From Neorhizobium alkalisoli (GTDB lineage: Bacteria > Pseudomonadota > Alphaproteobacteria > Rhizobiales > Rhizobiaceae), in the NCBI RefSeq assembly GCF_007829835.1, contig NZ_VIWP01000018.1:1-63087 (forward strand): a stretch of DNA of 63,087 bases, given 5' to 3'. Below, one piece after another: positions 17,839-25,798 of the stretch. Every line of letters begins with the position of its first letter. Position 1 is the stretch's first letter. Below the pieces are notes generated by a model. It saw nothing but the letters and a program-made list of their open reading frames with translations. It was not told where the DNA came from and did not search any database. A program made the translations under genes and the position numbers.

Positions 17839-18813
17839 TCAGCCGGCGGCTTGGACGAACGCCAGGAGGTCCGGGTTGATGACGTCGGCGTGGGTCGTGC
17901 ACATGCCGTGCGGGTAGCCGTCGTAGATTTTCAGGGTTCCGTTTTTCAGCAGCTTGATGGCGAGCTTGGCGGAGTCATCGATCGGCACGATCTGGTCGTC
18001 CGAACCATGCAGGATGAGCGTGGGGACCGTGATCGACTTGAGGTCTTCCGTGAAATCCGTCTCGGAGAACGCCTTGATGCTGTCGTAGTGCGCCTTCGCG
18101 CCTCCGACCATGGCCTGTCGCCACCAATTCTGGATGACGCCCTGGGAAACCTTGGCGTCCGGCCGATTGAAGCCGTAGAAAGGGCCAGAAGGGATATCGA
18201 GGAAGAACTGGGCGCGGTTGGCGACGAGGTTCTTGCGGAAATCGTCGAACACCTCGATCGGCAGACCTCCGGGGTTCGCGGCGGTCTTGACCATGATCGG
18301 CGGAACCGCGCCGACGAGAACGAGCTTGGCGACACGGCCCTTGCCGTGCTTGGCGACGTACCTCGCGGCTTCACCACCCCCCGTCGAGTGGCCGATGTGG
18401 ACCGCGTTGCGGAGATCGAGATGTTCGGCGACGACTGCGGCGTCCGACGCGTAGTGGTCCATGTCGTGACCCTCGGCGACCTGGCTCGAGCGGCCGTGGC
18501 CACGCCTGTCATGGGCGACGACGCGAAAGCCCTTTTCCAGAAAGAACATCAACTGGGCATCCCAGTCGTCGCTGCTCAGCGGCCATCCGTGATGGAACAC
18601 GATCGGCTGACCGTGACCCCAGTCCTTGTAGAAGATTTCCGCGCCGTCTTTCGTCTTAACAAAGCCCATGTCTTGTTTCCTTTCGGTGGTTTTCTGCGTG
18701 GCGGCGGCCATCGCGATGTTGGGGATTATAGTTGCGACGCTCGCTCCAAGGCCAAGCGCCAACACCTCGCGTCTCAAGGGGCCCGTGCCCCGTGAGGTTT
18801 CTTTCTCCGTCAT
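17839..18813 (-). CDS. Exported alpha/beta hydrolase (non-heme chloroperoxidase-like)
   Basis: Hydrolase of 324 residues with an N-terminal export signal that looks Tat-type: RREVLALGLGASVATIIPNIA then AMAAA. The fold signatures are FHHGWPLSSDDWD (oxyanion region), HDRRGHGRSSQ, nucleophile Ser in GHSTGGG, acid Asp in GSDDQIVP and a late His in YPHGMCTTH. It matches the arylesterase/chloroperoxidase-type group common near redox genes. Start at 18813 is preferred because GGAGAG precedes it; 18825 is possible. A strong copy of the regional dyad lies about 107 bp upstream. The gene is divergent from the AhpD-like gene. Confidence 0.88.
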   Translation of the reverse strand: MTEKETSRGTGPLRREVLALGLGASVATIIPNIAMAAATQKTTERKQDMGFVKTKDGAEIFYKDWGHGQPIVFHHGWPLSSDDWDAQLMFFLEKGFRVVAHDRRGHGRSSQVAEGHDMDHYASDAAVVAEHLDLRNAVHIGHSTGGGEAARYVAKHGKGRVAKLVLVGAVPPIMVKTAANPGGLPIEVFDDFRKNLVANRAQFFLDIPSGPFYGFNRPDAKVSQGVIQNWWRQAMVGGAKAHYDSIKAFSETDFTEDLKSITVPTLILHGSDDQIVPIDDSAKLAIKLLKNGTLKIYDGYPHGMCTTHADVINPDLLAFVQAAG

Positions 18814-18918
18814 TTGTCTCTCCATGATCCGGTATTGACGAGCCTTGGTCCGCTCGCCTCAAAGGCAGAGCCAAACTCAGCGCGTCGAAGGTGACGCAGT
18901 ATCGGGAGCCACGGGAGT

Positions 18919-18932
18919 TATACATCCGTATG
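18919..18932 (-). promoter_or_regulatory. Regional dyad YAWMC-N4-GTATA
   Basis: Minus strand reads CATACGGATGTATA, exact match, followed by ACTCC; about 107 bp upstream of the alpha/beta hydrolase start. Confidence 0.5.
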
Positions 18933-19043
18933 CCGTGTGGCCCGTGGCGGGAAACGGAAGCGATTGGGCGTCAGGCTACAAGCGACGCGTCGCATTCCCC
19001 CATTGAAAGTCGCCCCCTTTGTGGGCTTCGTCCGTTCATGACG

Positions 19044-19057
19044 GATACTCCCGTATA
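19044..19057 (+). promoter_or_regulatory. Regional dyad (one mismatch)
   Basis: GATACTCCCGTATA followed by TCTT, the same right flank as several other copies; 85 bp upstream of the AhpD-like gene. Confidence 0.45.
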
Positions 19058-19141
19058 TCTTCCTCGCTGCCAGCTCCCGCCTTAGCGTCCTTTCGTCGAC
19101 GAATTCCCGATCGACGAAAACCCAAAGCTGGGAGTGATAAG

Positions 19142-19609
19142 ATGCAACCCCGTTTCGATATCAACGCTGTCGAGCCCGACAGCTTCAAGGCGATCATGGG
19201 ACTGGAGATGTACGTCCAGAAGTCCGGCATCGACAAACGCTACATCGATCTCGTGAAGATCCGTACGTCACAGATCAATGGCTGCGCCTACTGCGTGGAC
19301 ATGCATACCAAGGAAGCGAGGAAAGCCGGGTTCTCGGACCAATGGATTGCCCTGATCGCGGTCTGGAAGGAATCCGCTCTCTATGACGAGAAGGAACGCG
19401 CGGTGCTGAACTGGGCGGAAAGCTTGACGAATGTCTCAGTTACGGGCGTTCCCGACGCCGACTACGAGCAGTTGAGGAAGCATTTCGGCGAAGCCGAGAT
19501 TGCCAGGCTGACAACCGCCATCAGCACGATCAACGTCTGGAACCGCATGGCGCTCGCCTTGCGTCTGCAGCACCCGATCGACCATCGGACGGTCCCGGCG
19601 GCGGCTTGA
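19142..19609 (+). CDS. Carboxymuconolactone decarboxylase family protein (AhpD-like)
   Basis: A 155-residue AhpD-fold protein. The catalytic signature is complete: QINGCAYCVDMHTKEAR, giving the CxxC pair and the following His. This group has alkylhydroperoxidase-type thiol-disulfide activity rather than decarboxylase activity. The ATG at 19142 follows GGGAGTG; the longer frame from 19019 is not supported. Converges on the MscS-type channel gene with a long hairpin between. It is one of three members of this family in the window. Confidence 0.9.
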   Translation: MQPRFDINAVEPDSFKAIMGLEMYVQKSGIDKRYIDLVKIRTSQINGCAYCVDMHTKEARKAGFSDQWIALIAVWKESALYDEKERAVLNWAESLTNVSVTGVPDADYEQLRKHFGEAEIARLTTAISTINVWNRMALALRLQHPIDHRTVPAAA

Positions 19610-19628
19610 CGTCGATCCACTGTTCAAG

Positions 19629-19677
19629 GGCATGGTGGCGTGGCGAAGCCGATTTCGGAGCGAGCAGCCACCATGCC
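19629..19677. terminator. Long inverted repeat between convergent genes
   Basis: GGCATGGTGGC and its exact reverse complement GCCACCATGCC are separated by 27 bases, 19 bp after the AhpD-like stop and 8 bp before the channel gene stop. A bidirectional terminator or RNA-stabilising hairpin is inferred; no U-tract is present. Confidence 0.5.
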
Positions 19678-19685
19678 GGACTGTG

Positions 19686-21149
19686 CTACAGACCGAACAG
19701 GCTGCGTATCTTCCCCGACAGGGTGATCGAGGTGCTGTTTTCCATTCCCGGCTGGTCGAGGAGATGCTTTTCCTTCTCGAGCCGATGCGCGAGAACGAAC
19801 CCGAGCTCCTCGGCGATTTCCGGGCGTTGCCCGAGAAACGGAGCGAGGGCATCCTTCTTGATTTCGTATGCGGTGACCGGGGTCAACGAACGGATTTCAC
19901 CAGCCTCTAGCGACCCCATCAAGACACCCCGTTCTCCGAAAAAATCTCCGGGGGAAAGTCTCGTGAGTTCCGTGTGGCGGCCGTTTTCCTCTCTCTCGAC
20001 GATAACGACACCCTTCTGGATGAGCAGGAGCGAGGTCAAGGAGGTTCCCTGCCGTGCGATCACGGCCCCCTTCGGGAACGCGACCTGCTTCATCGCAGCG
20101 CCCAAGGACGCTCGCTCGTCTTCTCTGAGCGAATGAAACAGGGGAATGGACGAAAGACAGTCGATCGCGCCATGGCCACGCGAAGCCTGTTCCCAGTAAG
20201 GGAGCGGCCCCGTCCATTGTGTTGACGAGCTCAGCACCAGGTTTGCGGAGCGCGCGTGACGATAGACCAGATCGTATATCTCGTTGCGAGCGTCGGAGAC
20301 CTTGCCAACGTCCCTCACCCGACTGACAAGATCTATCGTGACGCCGTCGCCTTCCAGGGCGGTGATCGCGACGCTCGGAGACGGCGAGCGGACAATATTC
20401 GTGCACCCGAGTAGCGCCGTCTTCATGGTCTCACCGATCACCTCGGGCCTTTCCGTCGGATGAAAGCGCACGGTCACCACAATGCCGTGGCTCTCGTCCG
20501 GGCTGCTGTAGTTCGTGAGTCTCGCTTTCGCCAGAATGCTGTTCGGCAGGATCACGATGTCGTTCGTGCCGTTGAGGAGATGTGTCGAACGCCAGTTCGT
20601 TTCGATCACCCTTCCTTGGAGATTGTCGTCCAGAACGATCCAATCACCGACCGCGTATGGGCGGTTGAGGTTCAGGGCGATGCCGCTGAACACGTCGTTG
20701 AGGGTACTCTGCAGCGCGAGGCCGAGTACGATCGCGAAGACGCCGGACGTGGCGATCAACGTTCCCACCGGAACGTTGAAGACATATGCGACTATGGATA
20801 AGGCGGTGCCGATGTAGATGACGCCGGAGAGTAGGTCCCTGACCAGTCTGCCTTCGCGAGGCCGTCGATTGAAGACGAGGAATTTCCGGACTACCGTCAC
20901 CAGGAGAAGCGAGATGCTTATCCACCATGCCGCCTTGGCGATCGCCACGCTGACCGCGTCTATGCCTCCGACGGCTCCGGGCCTATAGGGCTCGATACCT
21001 CTCGAAAAGAACAGGCCTGATAGGGCGACGAAGACGACGGCATCGAGGATCAGCTTTGCCCTGGTCTGGTGGCGCAGCAGCACTCTAAGCGGGACCGAGA
21101 CCGCCAGAAGCAGACCGACCTGGATTACGAACTCCGACAACATCGGCAT
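19686..21149 (-). CDS. MscS-type channel with C-terminal cyclic-nucleotide-binding domain
   Basis: Inner-membrane channel of about 487 residues. Four hydrophobic segments are followed by the MscS pore/beta hallmark (GVFAIVLGLALQSTLNDVFSG then NRPYAVGDWI) and a beta domain with NGTNDIVILPNS. The C-terminal 140 residues form a cNMP-binding domain (FHSLREDERASL, FPKGAVIARQG, LTRLSPGDFFGERGVL). This is the architecture of bCNG channels, a MscS subfamily gated by cyclic nucleotide more than by tension. The start is taken at 21149 (MPMLSEF); an upstream start at 21224 would add 25 residues of low-quality sequence. Confidence 0.9.
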   Translation of the reverse strand: MPMLSEFVIQVGLLLAVSVPLRVLLRHQTRAKLILDAVVFVALSGLFFSRGIEPYRPGAVGGIDAVSVAIAKAAWWISISLLLVTVVRKFLVFNRRPREGRLVRDLLSGVIYIGTALSIVAYVFNVPVGTLIATSGVFAIVLGLALQSTLNDVFSGIALNLNRPYAVGDWIVLDDNLQGRVIETNWRSTHLLNGTNDIVILPNSILAKARLTNYSSPDESHGIVVTVRFHPTERPEVIGETMKTALLGCTNIVRSPSPSVAITALEGDGVTIDLVSRVRDVGKVSDARNEIYDLVYRHARSANLVLSSSTQWTGPLPYWEQASRGHGAIDCLSSIPLFHSLREDERASLGAAMKQVAFPKGAVIARQGTSLTSLLLIQKGVVIVEREENGRHTELTRLSPGDFFGERGVLMGSLEAGEIRSLTPVTAYEIKKDALAPFLGQRPEIAEELGFVLAHRLEKEKHLLDQPGMENSTSITLSGKIRSLFGL

Positions 21150-21260
21150 GATGGTTGTTCCCGCAGATGTCGTCGGGGATAGAGCCGCGACCCATGGTGG
21201 ATTTGCGCAGTCCGACCGCGTCACCCGGCGTAGGTGTCACGGTCGGGTAGGCAACGAGAT

Positions 21261-22013
21261 CTAGGCGGCCGTGGCTGAATTCGCCCATTGCTCGATACCA
21301 GTGGAGCCGAGGCGCGTCTGGCCAACGGGGACGAGCGAGTTCTCCTCCAAGGCGCAGCCGAAATAGCCTGCGCTGGAATCCGGTGTGACCTTGCGGGAAT
21401 CGCCGACGGACCGGAGGTATCGACCGATGATGTCGCACATCCGGCCTTTTTCCGGTCCGGCGACATCGACAATACCGTTGGCGGGCGCTTTGCCGACGGT
21501 GTCGACGAGGAAGCCTGCCAGGTCATCCGCGGCGATCGGCTGGAAGTTCGCTGTCGAAAGGCGCGCCTCGCCGTCTGTCGTTCCTGCATCCGCGATCGTT
21601 GCCATGAATTCCATGAACTGGGTCGCGCGGACGATGGTGTAGGGAACGCCAGAACCTTCGATCAAAGCCTCCTGTGCTGCCTTGGCGAGGAAGTAACCGT
21701 TCCCCGGAAGACCATCGGTGCCGACGATAGAGAGTAGCACGTGGTGCTGCACTCCGGCCTTCTTCTCGGCGGCGAGCAGGTTTCTGGTCGACGTCTTGAA
21801 GAAATCCAGGACTTCGCCCGGATCGAAAGAAGGCGCGTTCGTGACGTCCACGACGACATTGGCCCCCTGCAGCGCGGCGTCCAGTCCCTCGCCTGTACGG
21901 CTGTTTACGCCGGTGCTTGGCGATGCGACCACGACTTCGAGAAACCGCGCCGACAGTAAGCTAGCGAGCTTGCTGCCGATAAGGCCCGTGCCGCCTACAA
22001 CTACGATTTTCAT
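21261..22013 (-). CDS. NmrA-like NAD(P)-binding atypical SDR, copy 1
   Basis: A 250-residue Rossmann protein with N-terminal nucleotide motif VVVGGTGLIGSKLASLL, then the conserved blocks LDAALQGANVVVDVTNAPSF, HHVLLSIVG, YTIVRATQFMEF and QPIAADDLAGFLVD. The Tyr/Lys pair of classical SDRs is absent, as in NmrA/NAD(P)H-binding proteins. Closely related to the proteins at 31334 and 50971. The second ATG (22013) is used because AAGGAG lies 7 bp upstream. A strong dyad copy 105 bp upstream suggests its own promoter, separate from the NO operon. Confidence 0.88.
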   Translation of the reverse strand: MKIVVVGGTGLIGSKLASLLSARFLEVVVASPSTGVNSRTGEGLDAALQGANVVVDVTNAPSFDPGEVLDFFKTSTRNLLAAEKKAGVQHHVLLSIVGTDGLPGNGYFLAKAAQEALIEGSGVPYTIVRATQFMEFMATIADAGTTDGEARLSTANFQPIAADDLAGFLVDTVGKAPANGIVDVAGPEKGRMCDIIGRYLRSVGDSRKVTPDSSAGYFGCALEENSLVPVGQTRLGSTGIEQWANSATAA

Positions 22014-22117
22014 CTTCATTCTCCTTGAATTTGTTGGCCAGTAGAGGGGCGGCTCCAGCTACGGCCTGCCCGCGGTTTGCCTTCAGAAAATCACGCCGCA
22101 CGCTAACTCCGGCAAGA

Positions 22118-22131
22118 TATACATCGGGATG
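22118..22131 (-). promoter_or_regulatory. Regional dyad YAWMC-N4-GTATA
   Basis: Minus strand reads CATCCCGATGTATA, exact match, followed by TCTTG; 105 bp upstream of NmrA-like copy 1 and downstream of the NO operon. Confidence 0.5.
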
Positions 22132-22173
22132 CCGCGCAGCCGCTTCCTGGGTACGCGCTTCCCGCCTGAGCCG

Positions 22174-23325
22174 TTACGGATGGGAGTGCTGGCTGGCGGG
22201 GACGTCGTCGGGCCCGCCGGGGCCGTGCGGATGTTCCACGCTGTAGCTATGTGTCGTCCTCGGGATATCGGTGGCGGGCAGCTGTCCATCCATGCCGTAG
22301 AAAGCGACGTGTAATCCCCAGTAGGCCGTGCAGAAAACGACGAGAGCGGTCGAGAGTCCGATGGGAATGTTCACCAGACGCCGCTTGAGCGCCGTCATGA
22401 GATCGACACCCGTACGGTGATCAGCCGCAACCGCGATGAGGATCGCCATGATCAGGCCGTGCCCGATGAGGTCGACCCGGCCGAAAGGCCATACGGCGGC
22501 CGTGAAGATGACGAGGAGGGCGATAGCCGACAGCCTGCGAATCAGGGGCGTCCACAGAAGGCCGAACCCGAGAGTGAACTCGGTGACGCCTGCCATCGGT
22601 ATGAACACGTCCCTGTGCATTCCGAAAGTGAGAAACGGCTTCTCGACGACGAGCGGGTAAAACCAGCTCGGGAACGCGAACTTCTCGAGGCTCGACCACA
22701 TAAGGGCGATCGCCAGTCCCCACCGGAGCGCCTCGAAACGGCGTCCCCTCAGTTCCTCGTTCTTGAGCGGCTCGAGGAGCAGGTATCCCGCCACGCCGAG
22801 GCCGAGCGCGAGGTAGTCGAAAAGATGGAATAGCTCGTAGTCTCTCAGTGCGAATATCCAAAGGGCTATGATACCAAGCCCGGCGATCGGCATTGTCCGA
22901 CGCGAAAATATGCAGCAGGCAATCACGAGCTGAAGCCAGGAAACCCATTCGGCGGGTGTCTTGAGGTCAGGCGTCAGATACACGCCGCCGACGGCAAAGA
23001 TCGCGACGAAAAACGCGGCGATAATCGAACGGATGTAGTCGTCCTGGCGCGCCCAGAGCGGGTCGGTCGCCCAATTGAGCGCTCCGATGGCTTTCGCGCC
23101 GAACGAGCTAACCTCCACCAGACGTGTCAGGACGAAGAACACTAGGACAAGACATATGCCGACCCAGAACCAGGTGTCCTGTAGGGTGTTCTCGATCGGC
23201 GCTGGAGGCGCGCCCACGATATACGGGGCGAACCACTTGACGTGGGCTTGGGCCGACAGGGGGTGGAACACGATGGCGGCCGCTGCGGGCCACGCCCACA
23301 GCATCGGCTGAATACGGCTTTGCAT
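22174..23325 (-). CDS. Polytopic membrane protein, DoxX-like, in the NO-detoxification operon
   Basis: A 383-residue protein with a cleavable-looking N-terminal signal (MLWAWPAAAAIVFHPLSAQA) followed by HVKWFAPY, about nine hydrophobic segments and a His-rich tail (HSYSVEHPHG and SQHSHP). The C-terminal half (LEKFAFPSWFYPLV, then EFTLGFGLLWTPLIRRLSAIAL) resembles DoxX-type quinone-interacting membrane proteins. Start at 23325 has GAAGG upstream. It lies 38 bp downstream of the flavohemoglobin gene on the same strand, so co-expression under NsrR is likely. Its role could be membrane redox coupling or metal/heme handling; this is inference. Confidence 0.7.
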   Translation of the reverse strand: MQSRIQPMLWAWPAAAAIVFHPLSAQAHVKWFAPYIVGAPPAPIENTLQDTWFWVGICLVLVFFVLTRLVEVSSFGAKAIGALNWATDPLWARQDDYIRSIIAAFFVAIFAVGGVYLTPDLKTPAEWVSWLQLVIACCIFSRRTMPIAGLGIIALWIFALRDYELFHLFDYLALGLGVAGYLLLEPLKNEELRGRRFEALRWGLAIALMWSSLEKFAFPSWFYPLVVEKPFLTFGMHRDVFIPMAGVTEFTLGFGLLWTPLIRRLSAIALLVIFTAAVWPFGRVDLIGHGLIMAILIAVAADHRTGVDLMTALKRRLVNIPIGLSTALVVFCTAYWGLHVAFYGMDGQLPATDIPRTTHSYSVEHPHGPGGPDDVPASQHSHP

Positions 23326-23363
23326 GGAAGTCGCCTTCTCGGAATGGCGGTTTGATGGATCGA

Positions 23364-24578
23364 TCAGGCGGCGAGGAGCTCGTCCGCCGGGCCGAAGAAT
23401 TCGTAGTGAACACGCTCTCCCGGCACACCTGCTCTCGCCAAAGCGGGAACCAGCGCCCGAAGGAACGGCTTGGGTCCGCAAAGGTAGAACTCGGAGGTTT
23501 CGAAGGGTGTCGCGGAGCGCAGCCAGTCGACGGTGATGAACCCGTCATAGTCATGGGAGAGCCCGACTGCGTCTTGGCTGGACGGCTCGCTGTAGAAGGT
23601 TTTCACGTTCACGCGGGAGCGGGCGGCGGCGAGGGTCCTGACATGTTTGTCCATCGCATGGGTAGCGCTGTTCAACGCGCCATGGATGAAGTGTGCTTCC
23701 AGGTCCGGATAGTCGCGAGCGATCGCCTCGAGCATGCTGACCATGGGTGTCAGCCCTACCCCGCCGGACAACAATACGACCGGAGCCTTTGGTTCTTCCG
23801 GGAGAAAGAAGTCCCCCGCCGGAGGCGTGGCGTCGATCACCGAACCAATATCCGTGCGGTCGTGCAGGTAGATCGAGCCGCCCTGTCCGGAGGTCTCGCG
23901 CTTCACCGAGATGCGATAGAATTCGTCGTTCGGACCGCATGAGATGGAGTAGTTCCGCTTGGCGACCGTTCCGTTCTCCAGAGGCAATCGGAAGGTCAGG
24001 TATTGGCCAGGCCTGTGCCGGATGACCCGACCGCCGTCGGAAGGCTTCAGCACGAAGGACGTGACGACGTCGCTTTCCTTTGTCTTCGAGACGACCGTGA
24101 AGTTCCGCCACCCGTTCCAGCCGCCGTTCCGGTTCTCGATATCGGACCGCAAATCGCTCTCGCGGCCCTTGAGGATATCGGCAAGAAACCAGTAAGCCTC
24201 GCCCCAGGCGGTCAGAACGGCAGGGGTTGCCGCATCTCCGAGAATGTCCTTGATCGCCGCCAGCAGGGCTTCGGCGACGTAGGGATAGTGCTCCGGCAGG
24301 ATGTGGTAGCCGATATGCTTGTGTGCGATACGCTCGACGACCGGACCCAGCGCGCTGAGGTTCTCGATGTTACGGGCGTAGCCGAGGATCGCTGCGGCCA
24401 GCGCGTGAACCTGTGAACCACCCTCGCCCTGGTTGGCGTGGTTGAACAGGTTCCGGATGTGCTCGTCCTTGAAAAGCCGCGCGTACATGGCCTTTGTGAT
24501 GTTGCTACCATGGGCCTCAAGGGCCGGAACACTCGCCTTCAGGAGTTCTATGATTTCTGCGGACAGCTGACGTGGCAT
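23364..24578 (-). CDS. hmp: Flavohemoglobin, nitric oxide dioxygenase
   Basis: Converts NO and O2 to nitrate using NAD(P)H. A 404-residue protein with the three Hmp domains: globin (about 1-140, B10 Tyr in KAMYARLF, proximal His in RIAHKHIGYHI), FAD domain (RPGQYLTFRLP, KRNYSIS) and NAD domain (LLSGGVGLTPMVSML, YLCGPKPFL, C-terminal HYEFFGP). The start at 24578 (MPRQLSAEII) fits the family; the frame extends upstream into the neighbouring gene. It is 20 bp downstream of the globin-DUF1971 gene and reads from the NsrR-type operator region. Confidence 0.96.
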   Translation of the reverse strand: MPRQLSAEIIELLKASVPALEAHGSNITKAMYARLFKDEHIRNLFNHANQGEGGSQVHALAAAILGYARNIENLSALGPVVERIAHKHIGYHILPEHYPYVAEALLAAIKDILGDAATPAVLTAWGEAYWFLADILKGRESDLRSDIENRNGGWNGWRNFTVVSKTKESDVVTSFVLKPSDGGRVIRHRPGQYLTFRLPLENGTVAKRNYSISCGPNDEFYRISVKRETSGQGGSIYLHDRTDIGSVIDATPPAGDFFLPEEPKAPVVLLSGGVGLTPMVSMLEAIARDYPDLEAHFIHGALNSATHAMDKHVRTLAAARSRVNVKTFYSEPSSQDAVGLSHDYDGFITVDWLRSATPFETSEFYLCGPKPFLRALVPALARAGVPGERVHYEFFGPADELLAA

Positions 24579-24598
24579 GATCTCAATTCCTTCTTGGG

Positions 24599-25276
24599 TC
24601 AGTTTTGATAGGTGCCGAGCGGGTAGCGGTCGTAAAACTCGACGCGCAGCTTCACCGCTCCCACGAGCTCCAGGCTGTGGCTTGTTTCGGGAGGGATGAC
24701 ACCCGGCATGCCGGGTTGGAGTATCCGGGGCTCGGAAACACCGGGCTCGAGGTAATGGACCGCGCCCTCTTCGACGCGGACCACGCCCCATGTCCCGGAT
24801 TTGAGAGCGTGATCGGCGAGAAGCGCGCGCGGCAAGCTTTGCTCGTCGAAAAGAGCCGAGATTTTGTAGGGCGTGGGCGCGAGCGGCCTCGGCTCGTCTG
24901 TCACCGATGCGGGAAGCTCCTCGCCGCAGATCATGATCGAAAAACGAGAAGCGATCCTTTTCGCTCTCGCCTGCATCTCGAACGCTATCTCCGGCGCAGC
25001 GAGCTCCTCGGTCGTCTCACGCCAGAGCTCCAGCCACTTGATGAACATCGACGGCCGGAACTTTTCGGCATGGGCAAGATGCATCGACAACGGATTGCCC
25101 TTGTAGCGCCCGGTGGCGAGCATTAGCGACGACCAGAACTCCGAGAGCCTCGTCAGATGTTCGTCCCAGTCCTCGACCACCGCGAAAACCGGGCCGAGGT
25201 CCTCGTCTGCCCTCACGCGGTCGTAGAATCTCGCCAGTATCCGCGAAATGTCCGTTTCAGTAAGCTCTACCGACAT
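24599..25276 (-). CDS. Group III truncated hemoglobin fused to a DUF1971 cupin domain
   Basis: A two-domain protein of 225 residues. Residues 1-125 form a group III globin: FYDRVRADEDLGPVF, the FWSSLMLATGRYKGNP stretch and the His in PLSMHLAHAEKF, at the position of the proximal His of Campylobacter Ctb. Residues 130-220 form a DUF1971 (TehB/tellurite-resistance-type) domain: PYKISALFDEQSLPRALL, HALKSGTWGVVRVEEG and PPETSHSLELV. AGGAG precedes the ATG. As the first gene after the paired palindromes it should be the most directly NsrR-controlled gene. Expected roles are NO/O2 chemistry by the globin and a sensing or binding role for the cupin. Confidence 0.9.
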   Translation of the reverse strand: MSVELTETDISRILARFYDRVRADEDLGPVFAVVEDWDEHLTRLSEFWSSLMLATGRYKGNPLSMHLAHAEKFRPSMFIKWLELWRETTEELAAPEIAFEMQARAKRIASRFSIMICGEELPASVTDEPRPLAPTPYKISALFDEQSLPRALLADHALKSGTWGVVRVEEGAVHYLEPGVSEPRILQPGMPGVIPPETSHSLELVGAVKLRVEFYDRYPLGTYQN

Positions 25277-25288
25277 TGCCGACTCCTA

Positions 25289-25313
25289 AATAGGTATTTG
25301 AGATACACCTATT
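25289..25313 (-). promoter_or_regulatory. Candidate NsrR operator 1
   Basis: AATAGGT-N11-ACCTATT dyad with AT-rich centre, 13 bp upstream of the globin-DUF1971 start. On the minus strand it contains AGGTGTATCTCAAATACCT, similar to the half-sites of known NsrR operators. Confidence 0.6.
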
Positions 25314-25322
25314 ACGTTCCGC

Positions 25323-25351
25323 AAAAAGGTGCTATTAAAATGCACCTTTTT
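25323..25351 (+). promoter_or_regulatory. Candidate NsrR operator 2, perfect palindrome
   Basis: AAAAAGGTGC-N9-GCACCTTTTT, a perfect 10-bp inverted repeat close to the Escherichia coli NsrR consensus (AAGATGC-N9-GCATCTT type). It lies 27 bp upstream of nsrR, and its centre is 36 bp from that of operator 1. Confidence 0.72.
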
Positions 25352-25378
25352 GGCATGGGCGTTTTGACGCAGGTTTTC

Positions 25379-25798
25379 ATGAGACTGACCAAATACACGG
25401 ACTACGGCATCCGGGTCTTGATACACCTTGGTACATCGGACGGAGAGCTCGGCTCGATCCCCGAGATCGCCCGCACCTTCGACATCTCCCAGGACCACCT
25501 CAAGAAGGTCGTCCAGGACCTGTCGGCCGCAGGTTTCATTGAATCCGTGAGGGGTCGAAACGGGGGAATCAGGTTGGCCCGTCAACCGGACGAGATCAAT
25601 CTCGGTTCTGTACTACGCCACACCGAGAGGCTGGATGAACTCGTGGAATGCGCCGCATGTCCCGTCGCCCCCGCCTGCGGCCTGCCCCCTATCCTTGCGG
25701 AGGCGTCGGCAGCATTCGCCGCCGTGTTCGACAAGTACACGGTTGGCGACCTTGTCAGGCGGAGACCTGAACTCCGGCTTCTTCTGGGGTCAGCGTAG
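25379..25798 (+). CDS. nsrR: NsrR, NO-sensing Rrf2-family repressor
   Basis: A 139-residue winged-helix regulator carrying a nitric-oxide-sensitive Fe-S cluster. Seen: the Rrf2/NsrR start MRLTKYTDYGIRVLIHLG, recognition region FDISQDHLKKVVQDLSAAGFI and wing GRNGGIRLA, then the Cys triad in ECAACPVAPACGL. The ATG at 25379 matches the family start; a long upstream extension is antisense to the globin gene. It is divergent from the NO-detoxification operon and shares the operator region. Its 3' end overlaps the convergent histidine-kinase gene by 44 bp, an unusual arrangement that could allow transcriptional interference. Confidence 0.95.
   Translation: MRLTKYTDYGIRVLIHLGTSDGELGSIPEIARTFDISQDHLKKVVQDLSAAGFIESVRGRNGGIRLARQPDEINLGSVLRHTERLDELVECAACPVAPACGLPPILAEASAAFAAVFDKYTVGDLVRRRPELRLLLGSA

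Larger units (their letters stand above)
18814..19141. other. Divergent promoter region with two regional dyads
   Basis: 328 bp between the hydrolase and the AhpD-like gene. It holds one dyad aimed at each gene (18919-18932 minus, 19044-19057 plus), about 125 bp apart. No other feature seen. Confidence 0.5.

Noticed and set aside
17575..18795. 406-codon open frame on the plus strand
   Set aside because: It is antisense to the alpha/beta hydrolase, which has full catalytic motifs; the translation has no recognisable domain.
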